From JANSWP01 sp041941305 (GTDB taxonomy: Bacteria > Bacteroidota > Bacteroidia > Chitinophagales > Saprospiraceae): a stretch of 64,000 bases of DNA. Location: the NCBI GenBank assembly GCA_041941305.1, contig JBGTQJ010000015.1, forward strand, positions 1-64,000, given 5' to 3'. Below are positions 50,629 through 60,660 of the stretch, piece after piece (within the stretch, counting starts at the first letter, position 1; each line of letters starts with the position of its first letter). Made by a program: the position numbers and the translations under genes. The notes under the pieces were generated by a model. That model had not been told where the DNA came from. It saw only the letters and a program-made list of their open reading frames with translations, and did not search any database.

Positions 50629-52155
50629 ATGAATACAGATTTTCTAAAGCAATTGGGTCTGGAAAAAGAAAATGCTGGAACCAGTACTGGATTGATTTCC
50701 AGCTCTTCTGGCGATTATATCAAATCCTATTCTCCGGTAGATGGCGAATACATCGGAAGTGTAAGTGCTACAACCAGAGATGAGTATTTGCAAACCATTG
50801 AAACAGCTAAAGCTGCATTTAAAGTTTGGAGACAAATGCCAGCTCCAAAACGAGGCGAAATTGTTCGTCAATATGGTGATGAATTGCGCAAACACAAAGA
50901 TGCTTTGGGCAGATTGGTGTCTTATGAAATGGGCAAAAGTCTGCAGGAAGGCTGGGGAGAGGTGCAAGAAATGATTGACATTTGTGATTTTGCAGTTGGG
51001 TTGTCTCGCCAATTGTATGGATTGACCATGCACTCTGAAAGACCTGGTCACAGGATGTATGAGCAATGGCATCCACTGGGCATTGTAGGAATCATTTCTG
51101 CTTTTAATTTTCCAGTTGCGGTTTGGTCCTGGAATTCTATGATAGCGATGGTCTGTGGCGATGTTTGTGTCTGGAAGCCATCTGAAAAAACACCACTCTG
51201 TGGAGTTGCCTGTCAAAATATCTTTCACAAAGTATTGAAAGAAAATAACGTTCCCGAAGGTGTTGTCTGCCTTATTAATGGCGACTACAAAATAGGGGAA
51301 TACATGACCACAGATACAAATGTACCACTCATTTCGGCTACTGGTAGCACCAGAATGGGGAAAATAGTGGGACAAACTGTCGCTGGAAGAATGGGACGTT
51401 CTTTACTAGAATTAGGTGGCAACAATGCCATCATCATTACAGAAAATGCAGACCTGAATATTGTTTTAACAGGAGCCCTTTTTGGCGCAGTAGGAACTTG
51501 TGGGCAAAGATGTACGACTACTCGTCGCTTAATCATTCACGAAAGTATTTATGACAAAGTTCGCGATGGCTTGGCAAAAGCTTATGGTCAATTGCGCATA
51601 GGGAATCCCCTGGATGAGAATAACCATGTGGGTCCATTGATTGATAAAGATTCGGTAAATAATTACTTGGATTCCATAGAGAAAGTGAAAGCCGAGGGAG
51701 GAACATTTGCAGTAGAAGGAGGCGTTTTGGATGGAGATGCTTACAAAAGTGGTTGCTATGTCAAACCTTGTATCGCTGAAGTAAAAAATGATTATGCAAT
51801 CGTCAAGCACGAGACTTTTGCTCCCATACTTTACCTCATCAAATACAATGACTTCGAAGCGGCCATCCAAATGCAAAACGATGTCCCACAAGGGCTTTCA
51901 TCAGCCATCATGACTTCCGATTTGCGCCAGGCAGAGCAATTCCTATCAGCAGGTGGCTCAGACTGTGGTATCGCAAATGTGAATATTGGCACCAGTGGAG
52001 CAGAAATTGGCGGTGCATTTGGCGGAGAGAAAGAAACCGGAGGAGGAAGGGAAAGTGGCTCCGATGCCTGGAAAGCCTACATGAGACGTCAAACCAATAC
52101 CATCAACTACAGCAGAGAGCTTCCGTTAGCACAAGGTATCAAGTTTGATTTGTAA
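50629..52155 (+). CDS. amaB: ALDH7-like (alpha-aminoadipic semialdehyde) dehydrogenase
   Basis: 508 aa, the full length of ALDH7 enzymes. Catalytic elements are visible: the NAD-binding FNFPVAVWSWNS and WKPSEKTPL, the general base in LLELGGNNA (E261), and the nucleophile in GTCGQRCTTTRR (C295), a string typical of the ALDH7/antiquitin group. It oxidises alpha-aminoadipate semialdehyde (in cyclic form, piperideine-6-carboxylate) to alpha-aminoadipate in lysine breakdown, or related aldehydes. Cytoplasmic, monocistronic as far as seen. Symbol by family similarity only. Confidence 0.85.
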   Translation: MNTDFLKQLGLEKENAGTSTGLISSSSGDYIKSYSPVDGEYIGSVSATTRDEYLQTIETAKAAFKVWRQMPAPKRGEIVRQYGDELRKHKDALGRLVSYEMGKSLQEGWGEVQEMIDICDFAVGLSRQLYGLTMHSERPGHRMYEQWHPLGIVGIISAFNFPVAVWSWNSMIAMVCGDVCVWKPSEKTPLCGVACQNIFHKVLKENNVPEGVVCLINGDYKIGEYMTTDTNVPLISATGSTRMGKIVGQTVAGRMGRSLLELGGNNAIIITENADLNIVLTGALFGAVGTCGQRCTTTRRLIIHESIYDKVRDGLAKAYGQLRIGNPLDENNHVGPLIDKDSVNNYLDSIEKVKAEGGTFAVEGGVLDGDAYKSGCYVKPCIAEVKNDYAIVKHETFAPILYLIKYNDFEAAIQMQNDVPQGLSSAIMTSDLRQAEQFLSAGGSDCGIANVNIGTSGAEIGGAFGGEKETGGGRESGSDAWKAYMRRQTNTINYSRELPLAQGIKFDL

Positions 52156-52286
52156 TCGCTTATCGTTATTTTAAAGGAACAAAATTTCACAACTTATATT
52201 ATTGTGACAATCTATTCCGTAGTGATTTTAGGATGGAAGGTGTATTTAACAAGCTGATTTTCAGTTCCCTAAATATGCTTTCCCTT

Positions 52287-52496
52287 CTAAACTTCTTCTC
52301 CAGAGGGGTTGAAGGTTGATGCACCATGTTTGTTCACTTCTTCACAGTTGATGACCCAAACACCATCTTTCAAACAGTTGAAATTCGGGTAAGGGTCAAT
52401 GATCCACAATGTTTGGTTAGCACGGAAGAACCCTTTGTATGCAAAAAAAGATGCATCCTTCCTTATTTTTTTGCCAAAATCCTCACCAAGAAACAT
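52287..52496 (-). CDS. Small hypothetical frame overlapping the GT-C gene end
   Basis: 69 codons in a frame different from the glycosyltransferase, overlapping its last 11 codons. The text TLWIIDPYPNFNCLKDGVWVINCEEV looks protein-like. It might be a small coupled gene or the leftover of a decayed one. It lies in the otherwise empty 52156-52462 stretch. Confidence 0.3.
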   Translation of the reverse strand: MFLGEDFGKKIRKDASFFAYKGFFRANQTLWIIDPYPNFNCLKDGVWVINCEEVNKHGASTFNPSGEEV

Positions 52497-53926
52497 CCTC
52501 GATTTTCATCCAGTAATTCATATTCATATACCCCATCTATCATTTTGCTCACATCTCCCTGACAAAACATTGCTGTGTCTCCAGCAATCAGGTTTTTTGG
52601 ATACGTCTTTTCAATTTGGTAGCCATTCTGATTGAATAATTGTTGATAAAATTCCAAATGTGCATTATAATTCTTGACAGCTACATAATAGGATTTCTGC
52701 TCTGAGTTGCGCTTCATAAACCAGGCGTATTCATTGCTCGAACGATGTGGATACTGAAGATAAACCGATTTGACTATGGAAACATAAGACCAAATAAACA
52801 AAGCTCCAAAAACAAAAATACCCACCCAAGTAACACGGTTCTCCAGAACCGTATCCTTTAACCTGGTTCTCATCTTTTTTCCAGTTTTCACCAATAAAAT
52901 CGCCAGAAGCAAAGACAAAAGTGGATAAATCGGGGCATCATAATGATCCAGTTTGGTTTGTGCGATTGAAATGAAAAGAAAAAAAGTAAACACAACCAGC
53001 GAAGCAAAAAAGGGAAGCCCTAATTTAGGAGGCAGCTTGAAGTTGACTCCTAAATTCAAAAACACAGTGATACCAAGTAGATACACCCAGGGCACAAACT
53101 GAATTTTTAAAAACCGCTCTGCATACCATAGGAATGGCGCTTTGTGCCCTTCGAGAGCTTTCAAATATCTTCCACCCAGCTCGTTTTCATATACGGCTTG
53201 GAGATAACCGGGATTGTATTGTTCTCGCAAAAAATAATAGCCCAGGATCAAGGTGATGACACCAAAAATGGCAAACCAGGTTGGGGGAAAAGTCACAACC
53301 TCCACGAATTGCTTTCGAAGGAACAGAAAAAGCACCATTGCAGGAAAGAACATCAATCCCACAATACTTTTAGTCAATACTGCCAAGGCAATGGACATAC
53401 CCAAAAGCAATAAATACCTTCTTTTTTTCTTTAAAATTTTGGTTTCAAGAAAAAGCCAGAAGAAAATGACCTGGGCTGTCATGAACAAAACAAGCATCGC
53501 ATCATAATCGCCAGTACGGGTGACATGCTTGACGACAAATCCTTTTGTGGTAATCAATATGAAGGCTGCAAAAAAGCCAACCAAAGTATTTTTCAAATGA
53601 ATCTTCGAAAACCAAAACAGCAGAAACACAGTACTCAGACCTGCTAAAGCAGAAGGTAAGCGGATGGCCAATTCATTGATACCCAATATTTTCATAAATA
53701 GAACCTGGCACCAAATCATAAAGGGTGGTTTGGTACTGTACATATCTGGGTCACCACCAAAGTGGGGAATGAGCCAATTTCCATTGCCATACATTTCGAG
53801 TGCAGAAACAGCAAGGCGAGCTTCGTCGAAATTATCAAGAGGTAAGCGATCAAGGTGAAGAAACAGTGGAAAATAAACGACCAGGCAAAGAAGAACAAAA
53901 AAGAGATAATTCCTTTTGATTGGCAT
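52463..53926 (-). CDS. GT-C glycosyltransferase, ArnT/PMT-like (GT39/GT83)
   Basis: 487 aa with about 10-11 TM segments. The first periplasmic loop has DNFDEARLAVSALEM with the DE catalytic pair (D34, E35), followed by WLIPHFGGDPDMYSTKPPFMIW, the hallmark of ArnT/PMT-2 proteins that use lipid-linked sugars. The soluble C-terminal part (about 375-487) follows the last membrane segment. It transfers a sugar or aminosugar to lipid A, glycans or proteins at the periplasmic face. It sits 10 bases downstream of rodA on the same strand, so the two are cotranscribed. Confidence 0.85.
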   Translation of the reverse strand: MPIKRNYLFFVLLCLVVYFPLFLHLDRLPLDNFDEARLAVSALEMYGNGNWLIPHFGGDPDMYSTKPPFMIWCQVLFMKILGINELAIRLPSALAGLSTVFLLFWFSKIHLKNTLVGFFAAFILITTKGFVVKHVTRTGDYDAMLVLFMTAQVIFFWLFLETKILKKKRRYLLLLGMSIALAVLTKSIVGLMFFPAMVLFLFLRKQFVEVVTFPPTWFAIFGVITLILGYYFLREQYNPGYLQAVYENELGGRYLKALEGHKAPFLWYAERFLKIQFVPWVYLLGITVFLNLGVNFKLPPKLGLPFFASLVVFTFFLFISIAQTKLDHYDAPIYPLLSLLLAILLVKTGKKMRTRLKDTVLENRVTWVGIFVFGALFIWSYVSIVKSVYLQYPHRSSNEYAWFMKRNSEQKSYYVAVKNYNAHLEFYQQLFNQNGYQIEKTYPKNLIAGDTAMFCQGDVSKMIDGVYEYELLDENRGCFLVRILAKK

Positions 53927-53936
53927 GCTTAAAATA

Positions 53937-55334
53937 TTAGGTGGAATATCTCACACTGTCCAGTTTCAGCAAAACTGCCAGCAAAATGGTAAATCCTAGC
54001 AAGGCGGACCCTCCTTTGCTGATAAAGGGAAGCGGAATGCCAATTATTGGCATCAATCCCATCGTCATCCCAATATTGATTAAGACATGGACGAAAAAGA
54101 TACCTGCGACTCCATAAGCATAATATTTGGCAAAATCGTTTCGCTGCCGTTCCGCTATAATGACAATTCGAACCATCAGCAACCAAAATAGAGCGATGAT
54201 AGCAAAGCTTCCAACAAAACCCTGTTCTTCGCCTACTGTACTAAATATAAAGTCGGTGATTTGTTCAGGCACAAAATTACCTTGGGTTAGGTTTCCCTTT
54301 AAGAATCCCTTGCCATCCCAACCTCCAGAACCAATTGCCATTTTTGATTGAACCAGATTATAAGCTGAGCCCTGGGGATCACAATCTTCGGGTTTGAGCC
54401 AAACTTTGATTCTGTCTTGTTGGTGAGCTCCCAGAAAATTGTTAAAAGCAAAATTGGCAATGTAGAGCAATCCGGCTCCAATAATCAAACCTGAACTCAA
54501 TAGTGACACCATCCTCCTCTTTTTCTTAAACCAGTTGTGGACAGCTAAAAGTAAAAATACCACTCCATTTCCTATCAATATGGAAATCGCAAAGCCTTGT
54601 GTTACTCCATAATACGTCACTCCAATGAGTGCAATGATTGCCAGCAACCACAATTTGTTTTTATAATTGAGAATCAATACAATGGATGCCAAAGCCAACA
54701 GCCACAAAATAATTTCTGGTGGATGATTCACCAATCCTAAAATTAAAAGCGTAGCAGCACTCAAAGAAACGGTATAAAAATTTGCAGGAAAACCCACTCT
54801 GTAGAGCAATATGAAGAAGGAAGTAAATACCAATGCGGAACCAGCGTCTTTCTGCAATAAGATCAAAACCATCGGTACTGCAAATAAACCACACGCATAG
54901 ATTTGAGATTTAAAATCTCGCATAGTCGTGCCATAGGTACTCAAATAGCTCGCTAATGCACAACAGGTTGCAAATTTTGCAAATTCAGAAGGCTGTATGG
55001 AGAAACCACCAAACTGAAACCAGGAAGTTGCTCCTTTTATCGTAGTTCCAAATATCAAAACCGCAACGAGAGACAGCATTGAGATAATATAAATCAAGGT
55101 CGCAAAGGTGCGCCAAATCTTCCAGTCCAGTAAAAAGATGAAAAAGAAAGTAGAGAGTGAAATACCCACCCAAATGGTTTGTTTCCCTACTGGGGTATTC
55201 AAAAAAGCAGTCAATTCTGTTGGATACCCATTTCCATAACCCACCGTAAATATCATCATCCAGCCAATGCCTATCAACCCCAAATAGATGGAGAAGGTCA
55301 TCCAATCGATCTTTATACTTCCTCTTTTTGCCAT
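53937..55334 (-). CDS. rodA: Rod-shape protein RodA (SEDS glycosyltransferase)
   Basis: 465 aa with about 11 TM segments. SEDS motifs are present: GATSWFQFGGFSIQPSEFAK near the middle, the DRIKVWLKPEDCDPQGSAYN loop, and NIGMTMGLMPIIGIPLPFIS with GGSALLGF at the end. RodA polymerises lipid II for cell elongation together with PBP2. It is longer than E. coli RodA (370 aa), mostly by inserted membrane segments in the second half, as is common in Bacteroidota. The usual mreBCD-mrdA neighbours are absent here; the GT-C gene follows. Confidence 0.9.
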   Translation of the reverse strand: MAKRGSIKIDWMTFSIYLGLIGIGWMMIFTVGYGNGYPTELTAFLNTPVGKQTIWVGISLSTFFFIFLLDWKIWRTFATLIYIISMLSLVAVLIFGTTIKGATSWFQFGGFSIQPSEFAKFATCCALASYLSTYGTTMRDFKSQIYACGLFAVPMVLILLQKDAGSALVFTSFFILLYRVGFPANFYTVSLSAATLLILGLVNHPPEIILWLLALASIVLILNYKNKLWLLAIIALIGVTYYGVTQGFAISILIGNGVVFLLLAVHNWFKKKRRMVSLLSSGLIIGAGLLYIANFAFNNFLGAHQQDRIKVWLKPEDCDPQGSAYNLVQSKMAIGSGGWDGKGFLKGNLTQGNFVPEQITDFIFSTVGEEQGFVGSFAIIALFWLLMVRIVIIAERQRNDFAKYYAYGVAGIFFVHVLINIGMTMGLMPIIGIPLPFISKGGSALLGFTILLAVLLKLDSVRYST

Positions 55335-55583
55335 GTTTCTGGGTGGCGGGGTTGCGGCAGGGCTGTTAAATTCTACTTGATTTTAAAATAAAAAAAATCA
55401 AAATGAAAATCAAAATGAAAATGAAAAATTCCACCTATGACTTTATGAATATTTGGCTTTTTCATTTTTATTTTCATTTAAATTTTAATTGAAAATATTC
55501 TCATTAGAGAACTTGACAGCCCTGCGGGGTGGCGGGGTGGTGGGATGTCTCAAACAACTGACACCCCGTTACCCCGACAACTC
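55335..55583. repeat. Nested inverted repeats, G-rich family member
   Basis: GGTGGCGGGGTTGCGG at the left and CGGGGTGGCGGGGTGG with ACCCCG at the right belong to the G-rich family. GCAGGGCTGTTAAATTCT near 55355-55372 is nearly complementary to AGAACTTGACAGCCCTGC. Between them, AAAATGAAAATCAAAATG runs face their complements. No gene. Confidence 0.6.
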
Positions 55584-55591
55584 GCTAAAGG

Positions 55592-56308
55592 TTAATCAAT
55601 ATATTCAATAATTTGTAAGAATCGAATGCCGAGAGATACTTCGAAGGTAATATTTCGAATGGTTTGCTCCCCCAGTGTTCTTGGATTTCTGGTAATGGGA
55701 TCCAGCACAGTTGCTGAAGGTCTTCTATATTGAAAGGAAAAATCGGGATGAACGGAAAATTCCAAAACCCCTCCTATCAAATCTGAAAATGGAAACTCAA
55801 ATCCTCCAGCGACAGTGGCACCCCAATTCAATTTTTGGACAAATTGGTCTTCAGGGTAAAACCCACCGACGATGACATTGGAGTCTTCATAATCTTCCAG
55901 ATTGGTTTTGATGGTATATTCCCCTCGAATTCCAAAAGCATAATACAATTTGGCACTGCCAGACATCTCCTTTCGTTGTTTGCCTCCCAATATCAAAGAA
56001 GCATTATTGAATCTAAATTCTCGTGTAGGTGCTCTGAAGAAGTCACCATTTTGATCGACAAAGTTTCCGTTTCGAATAGCGCTGCCTCTCACATGATAAC
56101 CTGCCTGCGCAAATACAGAGAATCGCTGTGTTTCTTCAGCACTTTCTATAGCTACAGCTCCATGATATTTAAACAGTGGATCGCGCTCAAAATAGCCCCA
56201 ACTTTGAGTACCTAATGAGAGGCCTCCTTTTACGATATAAGCCTTGCTTTGGGCATTGGAAAACAGGGAAAAGAATAAGACGGAAAAGAAAAGTAGAATT
56301 CGAGTCAT
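55592..56308 (-). CDS. Outer-membrane beta-barrel protein, OmpA/W size
   Basis: 238 aa with signal peptide (about 1-19, LFSNAQ). The mature 219 residues alternate in strands (YIVKGGLSLGTQSWGYF; AKLYYAFGIRGEYTIK; GATVAGGFEFPFSDLIGG; GVLEFSVHPDFSF) and end in ITFEVSLGIRFLQIIEYID. This fits an eight-stranded barrel. It is the second gene of a minus-strand envelope run but has its own strong hairpin upstream. Function unknown. Confidence 0.75.
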   Translation of the reverse strand: MTRILLFFSVLFFSLFSNAQSKAYIVKGGLSLGTQSWGYFERDPLFKYHGAVAIESAEETQRFSVFAQAGYHVRGSAIRNGNFVDQNGDFFRAPTREFRFNNASLILGGKQRKEMSGSAKLYYAFGIRGEYTIKTNLEDYEDSNVIVGGFYPEDQFVQKLNWGATVAGGFEFPFSDLIGGVLEFSVHPDFSFQYRRPSATVLDPITRNPRTLGEQTIRNITFEVSLGIRFLQIIEYID

Positions 56309-56322
56309 GAAGAACGGTATTT

Positions 56323-56392
56323 GGTATTGGATATCAGGTATTCCACATTTTTAGGGTTATAAAAAAATGTAGAATACCTGATATCCAATACC
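56323..56392. repeat. 21-bp perfect inverted repeat, extended to about 30 bp
   Basis: 56323-56343 pairs exactly with 56372-56392; an ACATTTTT / AAAAATGT extension continues the stem across one mismatch. It lies between the glucosaminidase gene stop and the barrel gene start, and can terminate the former. Confidence 0.8.
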
Positions 56393-56410
56393 GTTTTACA
56401 TGCAAAGTTA

Positions 56411-57808
56411 TTATTTCACTCTTAATTTTTGACCTCTTTTAATGATATTGGAAGTCAAGCCATTCAATTTTTTGATAGCATCCACTGAAGTGTCGTATTT
56501 TCTGGAGATGGCATATAGTGTATCTCCACTTTGGACGGTATGATAAACCTCAGCGGGAGTCTCTGGTTCTTCAGGAAGTTCAGTTACTTCTTCTTCCTCT
56601 TCTATGATTGGTGGATCTTGTGGTTCAACCTCCTCTTCCTCCTGCTCTAATTCCAGTTCTTCAACTGCTTCCTCCTCAACTTCTTTATTAGGTTCATCTT
56701 CTTTTTCGGTGGGATCATCTGGAGTAATTAATTCCTCTTCGTCCATAAAGGGATCTTCTTCGGTTGTTTCTTCTGTATCCAAAACAGGTCCATCAAAATC
56801 ATCCACATCTTCCAATATATCTCTGGCTTTAGGTTGCTCATTTTTCCTGATTTTAAACCCTCTCAACTTCAATCGTTCTCCAATAGCAGGCTCTGTACCT
56901 GCCGTCATTCGATTCCTTTTGAACAAACATTGCAGTTTTACCCCATATATCTGGGAGACTTGATATATAGATTCGCCCTCTTTGATATAATGCCATTTTT
57001 TGGTTCCTCTAAAACCATTTCGCTTCGGTTCGATGTATACACGGGATTCTGTAGTTAGTTGCTCATCTGGTCCCGGCAATAATTCATTGTACTTTTGAAT
57101 TCTTGAAAGCTTGATTTCTGTCTTTTCTGCAATTTCTCTGGGGGTTAGTCCTTCTGTAGTCAAAACATATCTGGAATCATTGTTTTCACGAACGTCTAAA
57201 CCCGCAATTTTTACTTCCTCAAGTTTTTGTTTCTTCCACTTTCTTTTTTTGGAACCTGCAAGCAAGTCATTGGAAGACATTCTGTCATATTTATCCAATT
57301 TGTAGGTTTCGATGACTTTTATGAGTTTGGTAGCATACGTTTTGCTAGTGGCATATCCCGCTTTTTTCAAACCCTTTGCCCAGGCTTTGTAATCGTAAGG
57401 ATCGAGATCAAAAAGAAAACTGTAACGATTTTTCTTTTTAGGATCTCTTAGGAAATCGGAATGCGCATAATAACTCTCCTCGGCAGACTTGTAAGCTCGA
57501 AAGCAGGATTTTTGCAAACGCCCATGTTTGTCATAATCATCGTCTTTTCGATAGGCTTTTTTGCCTTTCCAATTTTTTCCACATTTGATTCCAAAATGGT
57601 TATTTGCTTTTCTGGCGAGGTAACTGGCGCCCGCATTTGATTCCAGAATGCCCTGGGCAAGCTTAATGCTCGCAGGAATTCCAGTACGTTCCATCTCGTA
57701 AATTGCAATGTCTTTGAAACGATTGATGTAATCGTTGCGGTCGCCATTTTGAGCGAAAATCGAGGTACCACAAACAGCACAAAAGATAATAATTCCAATA
57801 TGTCGCAT
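56411..57808 (-). CDS. Glucosaminidase with LysM domains
   Basis: 466 aa from the ATG at 57808 (an adjacent ATG at 57811 is equivalent), giving a signal peptide MRHIGIIIFCAVCGTSIFAQ. Residues about 22-165 are an FlgJ/GH73-type glucosaminidase domain: IPASIKLAQGILESNAGASYLA with the catalytic Glu, NNHFGIKCG, SCFRAYKSAEESYYAHSDFL, and the closing YATSKTYATKLIKVIE. LysM-like domains follow at about 205-255 and 262-310, then an acidic linker of about 90 residues rich in E and P, then a clear C-terminal LysM (YHTVQSGDTLYAISRKYD). It cuts peptidoglycan glycan strands in the periplasm or at the surface, useful for growth or daughter-cell separation. Confidence 0.88.
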   Translation of the reverse strand: MRHIGIIIFCAVCGTSIFAQNGDRNDYINRFKDIAIYEMERTGIPASIKLAQGILESNAGASYLARKANNHFGIKCGKNWKGKKAYRKDDDYDKHGRLQKSCFRAYKSAEESYYAHSDFLRDPKKKNRYSFLFDLDPYDYKAWAKGLKKAGYATSKTYATKLIKVIETYKLDKYDRMSSNDLLAGSKKRKWKKQKLEEVKIAGLDVRENNDSRYVLTTEGLTPREIAEKTEIKLSRIQKYNELLPGPDEQLTTESRVYIEPKRNGFRGTKKWHYIKEGESIYQVSQIYGVKLQCLFKRNRMTAGTEPAIGERLKLRGFKIRKNEQPKARDILEDVDDFDGPVLDTEETTEEDPFMDEEELITPDDPTEKEDEPNKEVEEEAVEELELEQEEEEVEPQDPPIIEEEEEVTELPEEPETPAEVYHTVQSGDTLYAISRKYDTSVDAIKKLNGLTSNIIKRGQKLRVK

Positions 57809-58067
57809 CATGGGGCTTGAGTTTGTTGAGTGATTATCGTTTAACTGCCTAAAATAGAATATAGCCAGTTTCTTCGAATTTTTAATGAGGGCTAAACGCA
57901 AAAGTGACTACAAAACGATATTTCTAAAACCCTGATTATTACTTTATTAACAACATTGCATGGAGAAAGTAACCAGTTTAGACATATGCTTAAACTCGCT
58001 TGTAAATGCAAAATGTCTTAGCCATTTTATCATGTACCGCCTGGTTTTTAAAATCAAAAGCAACATT

Positions 58068-58730
58068 TTAGAACAGAAAAAGCATCGCTAAAAACTGAGC
58101 TGCAAAACCTACGAAGTAGCCACCATATAATTCTGGAGGTTGGTGTGCTTTGAGTAACAATCGCGAAGTACCAACCAGCCCTGCAATGAGTATCACCACC
58201 ATCAGGATGGTTGTCAAACTCAATTGAAAGCTGCCAAGCAATGGAATTTCTACAGGAAAAATATGATAATCATATAAAAGCATCAATAGAGAAACCATGC
58301 CAATCAATCCACCCATTCCTACTCCATGAATGCTTATTTTCGAAAAAATATTGATAAAAAATGCTACAAAAAGTGATATAGTAGCGCCCAACACAAAAGT
58401 GGTAAATATCAATGGTATTTGTGAGTTGTTTTTAAAATTGACAAACATCCAGATATAGAATATTCCAGTGATGATGTATGGAGCAATGCGTTCTTGTCTG
58501 GTCTTTAATTGAAATGATTCTACCATGCCGAGGGTTTTCATCATAGAGACAGAAAAGGCAGGTAACAATACCGTAGAAAGAAATATCAGCACAATCAATA
58601 GCCCCTGTGCACGTATGTTATTCACCCCAAACAAATAAGGATTGACCAACAATACCAAAATAAGCATGTAAGTCAAAATAAGCAAGGGGTGAAAAAGGTA
58701 GGAGAATATTTTGGCAAATGATTTTAGCAT
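58068..58730 (-). CDS. PAP2-superfamily-like membrane protein
   Basis: 220 aa from the ATG at 58730 (the frame is open 9 codons more). Six hydrophobic segments. Degenerate PAP2 motifs can be seen: KTRQERIAP for motif 1, SIHGVGMGG for motif 2 and TSRLLLKAHQPPELYGGYFVG for motif 3, where the usual SRx5HxxxD has E instead of D. Classic PAP2 enzymes dephosphorylate lipids such as undecaprenyl diphosphate or phosphatidic acid. The deviations leave activity doubtful. It closes the minus-strand envelope run. Confidence 0.7.
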   Translation of the reverse strand: MLKSFAKIFSYLFHPLLILTYMLILVLLVNPYLFGVNNIRAQGLLIVLIFLSTVLLPAFSVSMMKTLGMVESFQLKTRQERIAPYIITGIFYIWMFVNFKNNSQIPLIFTTFVLGATISLFVAFFINIFSKISIHGVGMGGLIGMVSLLMLLYDYHIFPVEIPLLGSFQLSLTTILMVVILIAGLVGTSRLLLKAHQPPELYGGYFVGFAAQFLAMLFLF

Positions 58731-58950
58731 GGATAGGTTTTCTTTTTGAGTGGGCAAAGGTAGTGGTTTTTGGGAATTAGATATTGATACTAATTGTTAT
58801 CTAAAAACCATCTTGGAATAAAGTCTACTGTTATTTCCAAAACATACCTTTTCTCCAAAAAGCTATCTTTACACCCTTTTTAGATGCTGTTTGAATATCT
58901 CAAAATTCTCAAACTCTCAAAATTTCACTTTCTTAAACGCCAAACGGACT

Positions 58951-60624
58951 ATGAGCAACGAAAAGGTAATCTTCTCCATGAACCGCGTCAGCAAAACCTA
59001 TCCACCCAACAAGCAGGTTTTGAAAGACATCTTTCTCTCCTTTTTTTACGGCGCTAAAATCGGGGTATTGGGGCTAAATGGTTCTGGAAAATCCTCTCTG
59101 CTGAAAATCATTGCAGGAATTGACCAAAATTATGAGGGAGAAATTTATTTCGAAAAGGAGTACAGAATAGGTTATCTCGAACAGGAGCCTATCTTGGATG
59201 ATAGCAAAACGGTTCGCCAGGTAGTGGAAGAGGGGGTGCAGGACATTGTGGATTTACTGCAAGAATACGAGGACATCAACCTCAAATTTGCTGAACCAAT
59301 GAGCGATGATGAGATGAATGCGCTGATAGAAAAGCAGGGTGAGTTGACCGAAAAACTGGATCACGCCAATGCCTGGGAATTGGACAATAAGCTAGAAACA
59401 GCGATGCATGCGCTCCGCTGTCCTGAGGGAGACCAGGCGATAAAAGTGCTTTCAGGAGGTGAGCGACGTCGAGTGGCCTTGTGCCGATTACTCCTAAGCA
59501 GTCCTGATATTTTATTGCTGGATGAGCCAACCAATCACCTGGATGCAGAGTCAGTGGATTGGCTGGAGCAATACCTCCAAAATTTTCCAGGAACCGTCAT
59601 TGCCGTCACCCACGATCGTTATTTTTTAGACAATGTCGCTGGCTGGATCCTGGAACTGGACAGAGGGGAAGGCATTCCCTGGAAAGGGAATTATAGTTCC
59701 TGGCTGGAACAAAAAGCCAAAAGGCTGGAACTAGAAGAAAAACACGAAAGCAAACGCAAAAAGACGCTGGAGCGCGAATTGGAATGGGTGCGCATGTCGC
59801 CCAAAGCCAAGCAGTCAAAAGGTAAAGCCCGGTTGAATGCTTATGATAAATTATTGAATGAAGAAGGCAAGGAAAAAGAGAAGAAATTGGAATTGTTCAT
59901 TCCGCCCGGACCTCGCTTAGGGGAAGTCGTCATCGAAGCCAATGGCATCACCAAAGCTTATGATAAGAAGTTGCTATTTGAAGATTTGAGCTTTTCAATT
60001 CCCAAAAATGGGATTATTGGCGTCATAGGTGCAAATGGTGTAGGCAAAAGCACCCTTTTCAGAATTATTATGGGGCAAGAAGTGCCTGATAGAGGGAGTA
60101 TTGAGATTGGCGATACAGTAGATATTTCATATGTAGACCAAAGCCATGAGGATTTGTTACCCGAAAAAACAGTTTTTGAAGTCATCTCAGGTGGAAATGA
60201 TATACTCTCCGTAGGCAATATGGAATTCAATGCCCGTGCCTACATCAGCAAATTCAATTTTAGTGGAAGCGACCAACAGAAGAAAGTGGGCGTACTTTCC
60301 GGGGGTGAACGAAATCGGGTACACCTGGCTATGACACTAAAAAATGGCGGCAACCTCATTCTGCTAGATGAGCCGACCAATGATATAGATGTAAATACCC
60401 TACGAGCCTTGGAAGAAGCCATCGACAATTTTGCGGGTTGTGTGATCATTATCTCTCACGATCGTTGGTTTATTGACCGCTTGGCGACCCATATTTTGGC
60501 ATTTGAGGGTAATAGTGAAGTGGTGTTTTTTGAAGGAAATTATTCGGATTACGAGAAGTCAAAAAAGGAGAGAATGGGAGATGTGCAGCCACGGCGTCCG
60601 AGATTTAAGAATGTGATAGGATAA
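58951..60624 (+). CDS. ettA: ABC-F translation factor EttA
   Basis: 557 aa from the ATG at 58951, the same length as E. coli EttA (555); the frame is open 20 codons upstream without homology. First ATPase: GLNGSGKSS, LSGGERRRVALCRLLL, DEPTNHLDAESVDWLE. The arm and linker follow at about 75-140 and 245-330, including ERELEWVRMSPKAKQSKGKAR. Second ATPase: GANGVGKST, LSGGERNRVHLA, DEPTNDIDVNTLRALEEA, the last being an EttA signature. EttA binds the ribosomal E site and gates entry into elongation according to ATP/ADP ratio. The strongest gene name in the window. Confidence 0.95.
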   Translation: MSNEKVIFSMNRVSKTYPPNKQVLKDIFLSFFYGAKIGVLGLNGSGKSSLLKIIAGIDQNYEGEIYFEKEYRIGYLEQEPILDDSKTVRQVVEEGVQDIVDLLQEYEDINLKFAEPMSDDEMNALIEKQGELTEKLDHANAWELDNKLETAMHALRCPEGDQAIKVLSGGERRRVALCRLLLSSPDILLLDEPTNHLDAESVDWLEQYLQNFPGTVIAVTHDRYFLDNVAGWILELDRGEGIPWKGNYSSWLEQKAKRLELEEKHESKRKKTLERELEWVRMSPKAKQSKGKARLNAYDKLLNEEGKEKEKKLELFIPPGPRLGEVVIEANGITKAYDKKLLFEDLSFSIPKNGIIGVIGANGVGKSTLFRIIMGQEVPDRGSIEIGDTVDISYVDQSHEDLLPEKTVFEVISGGNDILSVGNMEFNARAYISKFNFSGSDQQKKVGVLSGGERNRVHLAMTLKNGGNLILLDEPTNDIDVNTLRALEEAIDNFAGCVIIISHDRWFIDRLATHILAFEGNSEVVFFEGNYSDYEKSKKERMGDVQPRRPRFKNVIG

Positions 60625-60660
60625 TTATTTTCCTCATATTTGCAGCCTCAAAAAATTAGT

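Noticed and set aside
50644..51375. Long minus-strand frame of 243 codons inside the ALDH gene
   Set aside because: Shadow of a strongly conserved dehydrogenase; His/Cys-rich antisense translation without homology.
56604..56963. Ser-rich frame opposite the glucosaminidase gene
   Set aside because: It is the reverse complement of the acidic Glu-rich linker of the true gene.
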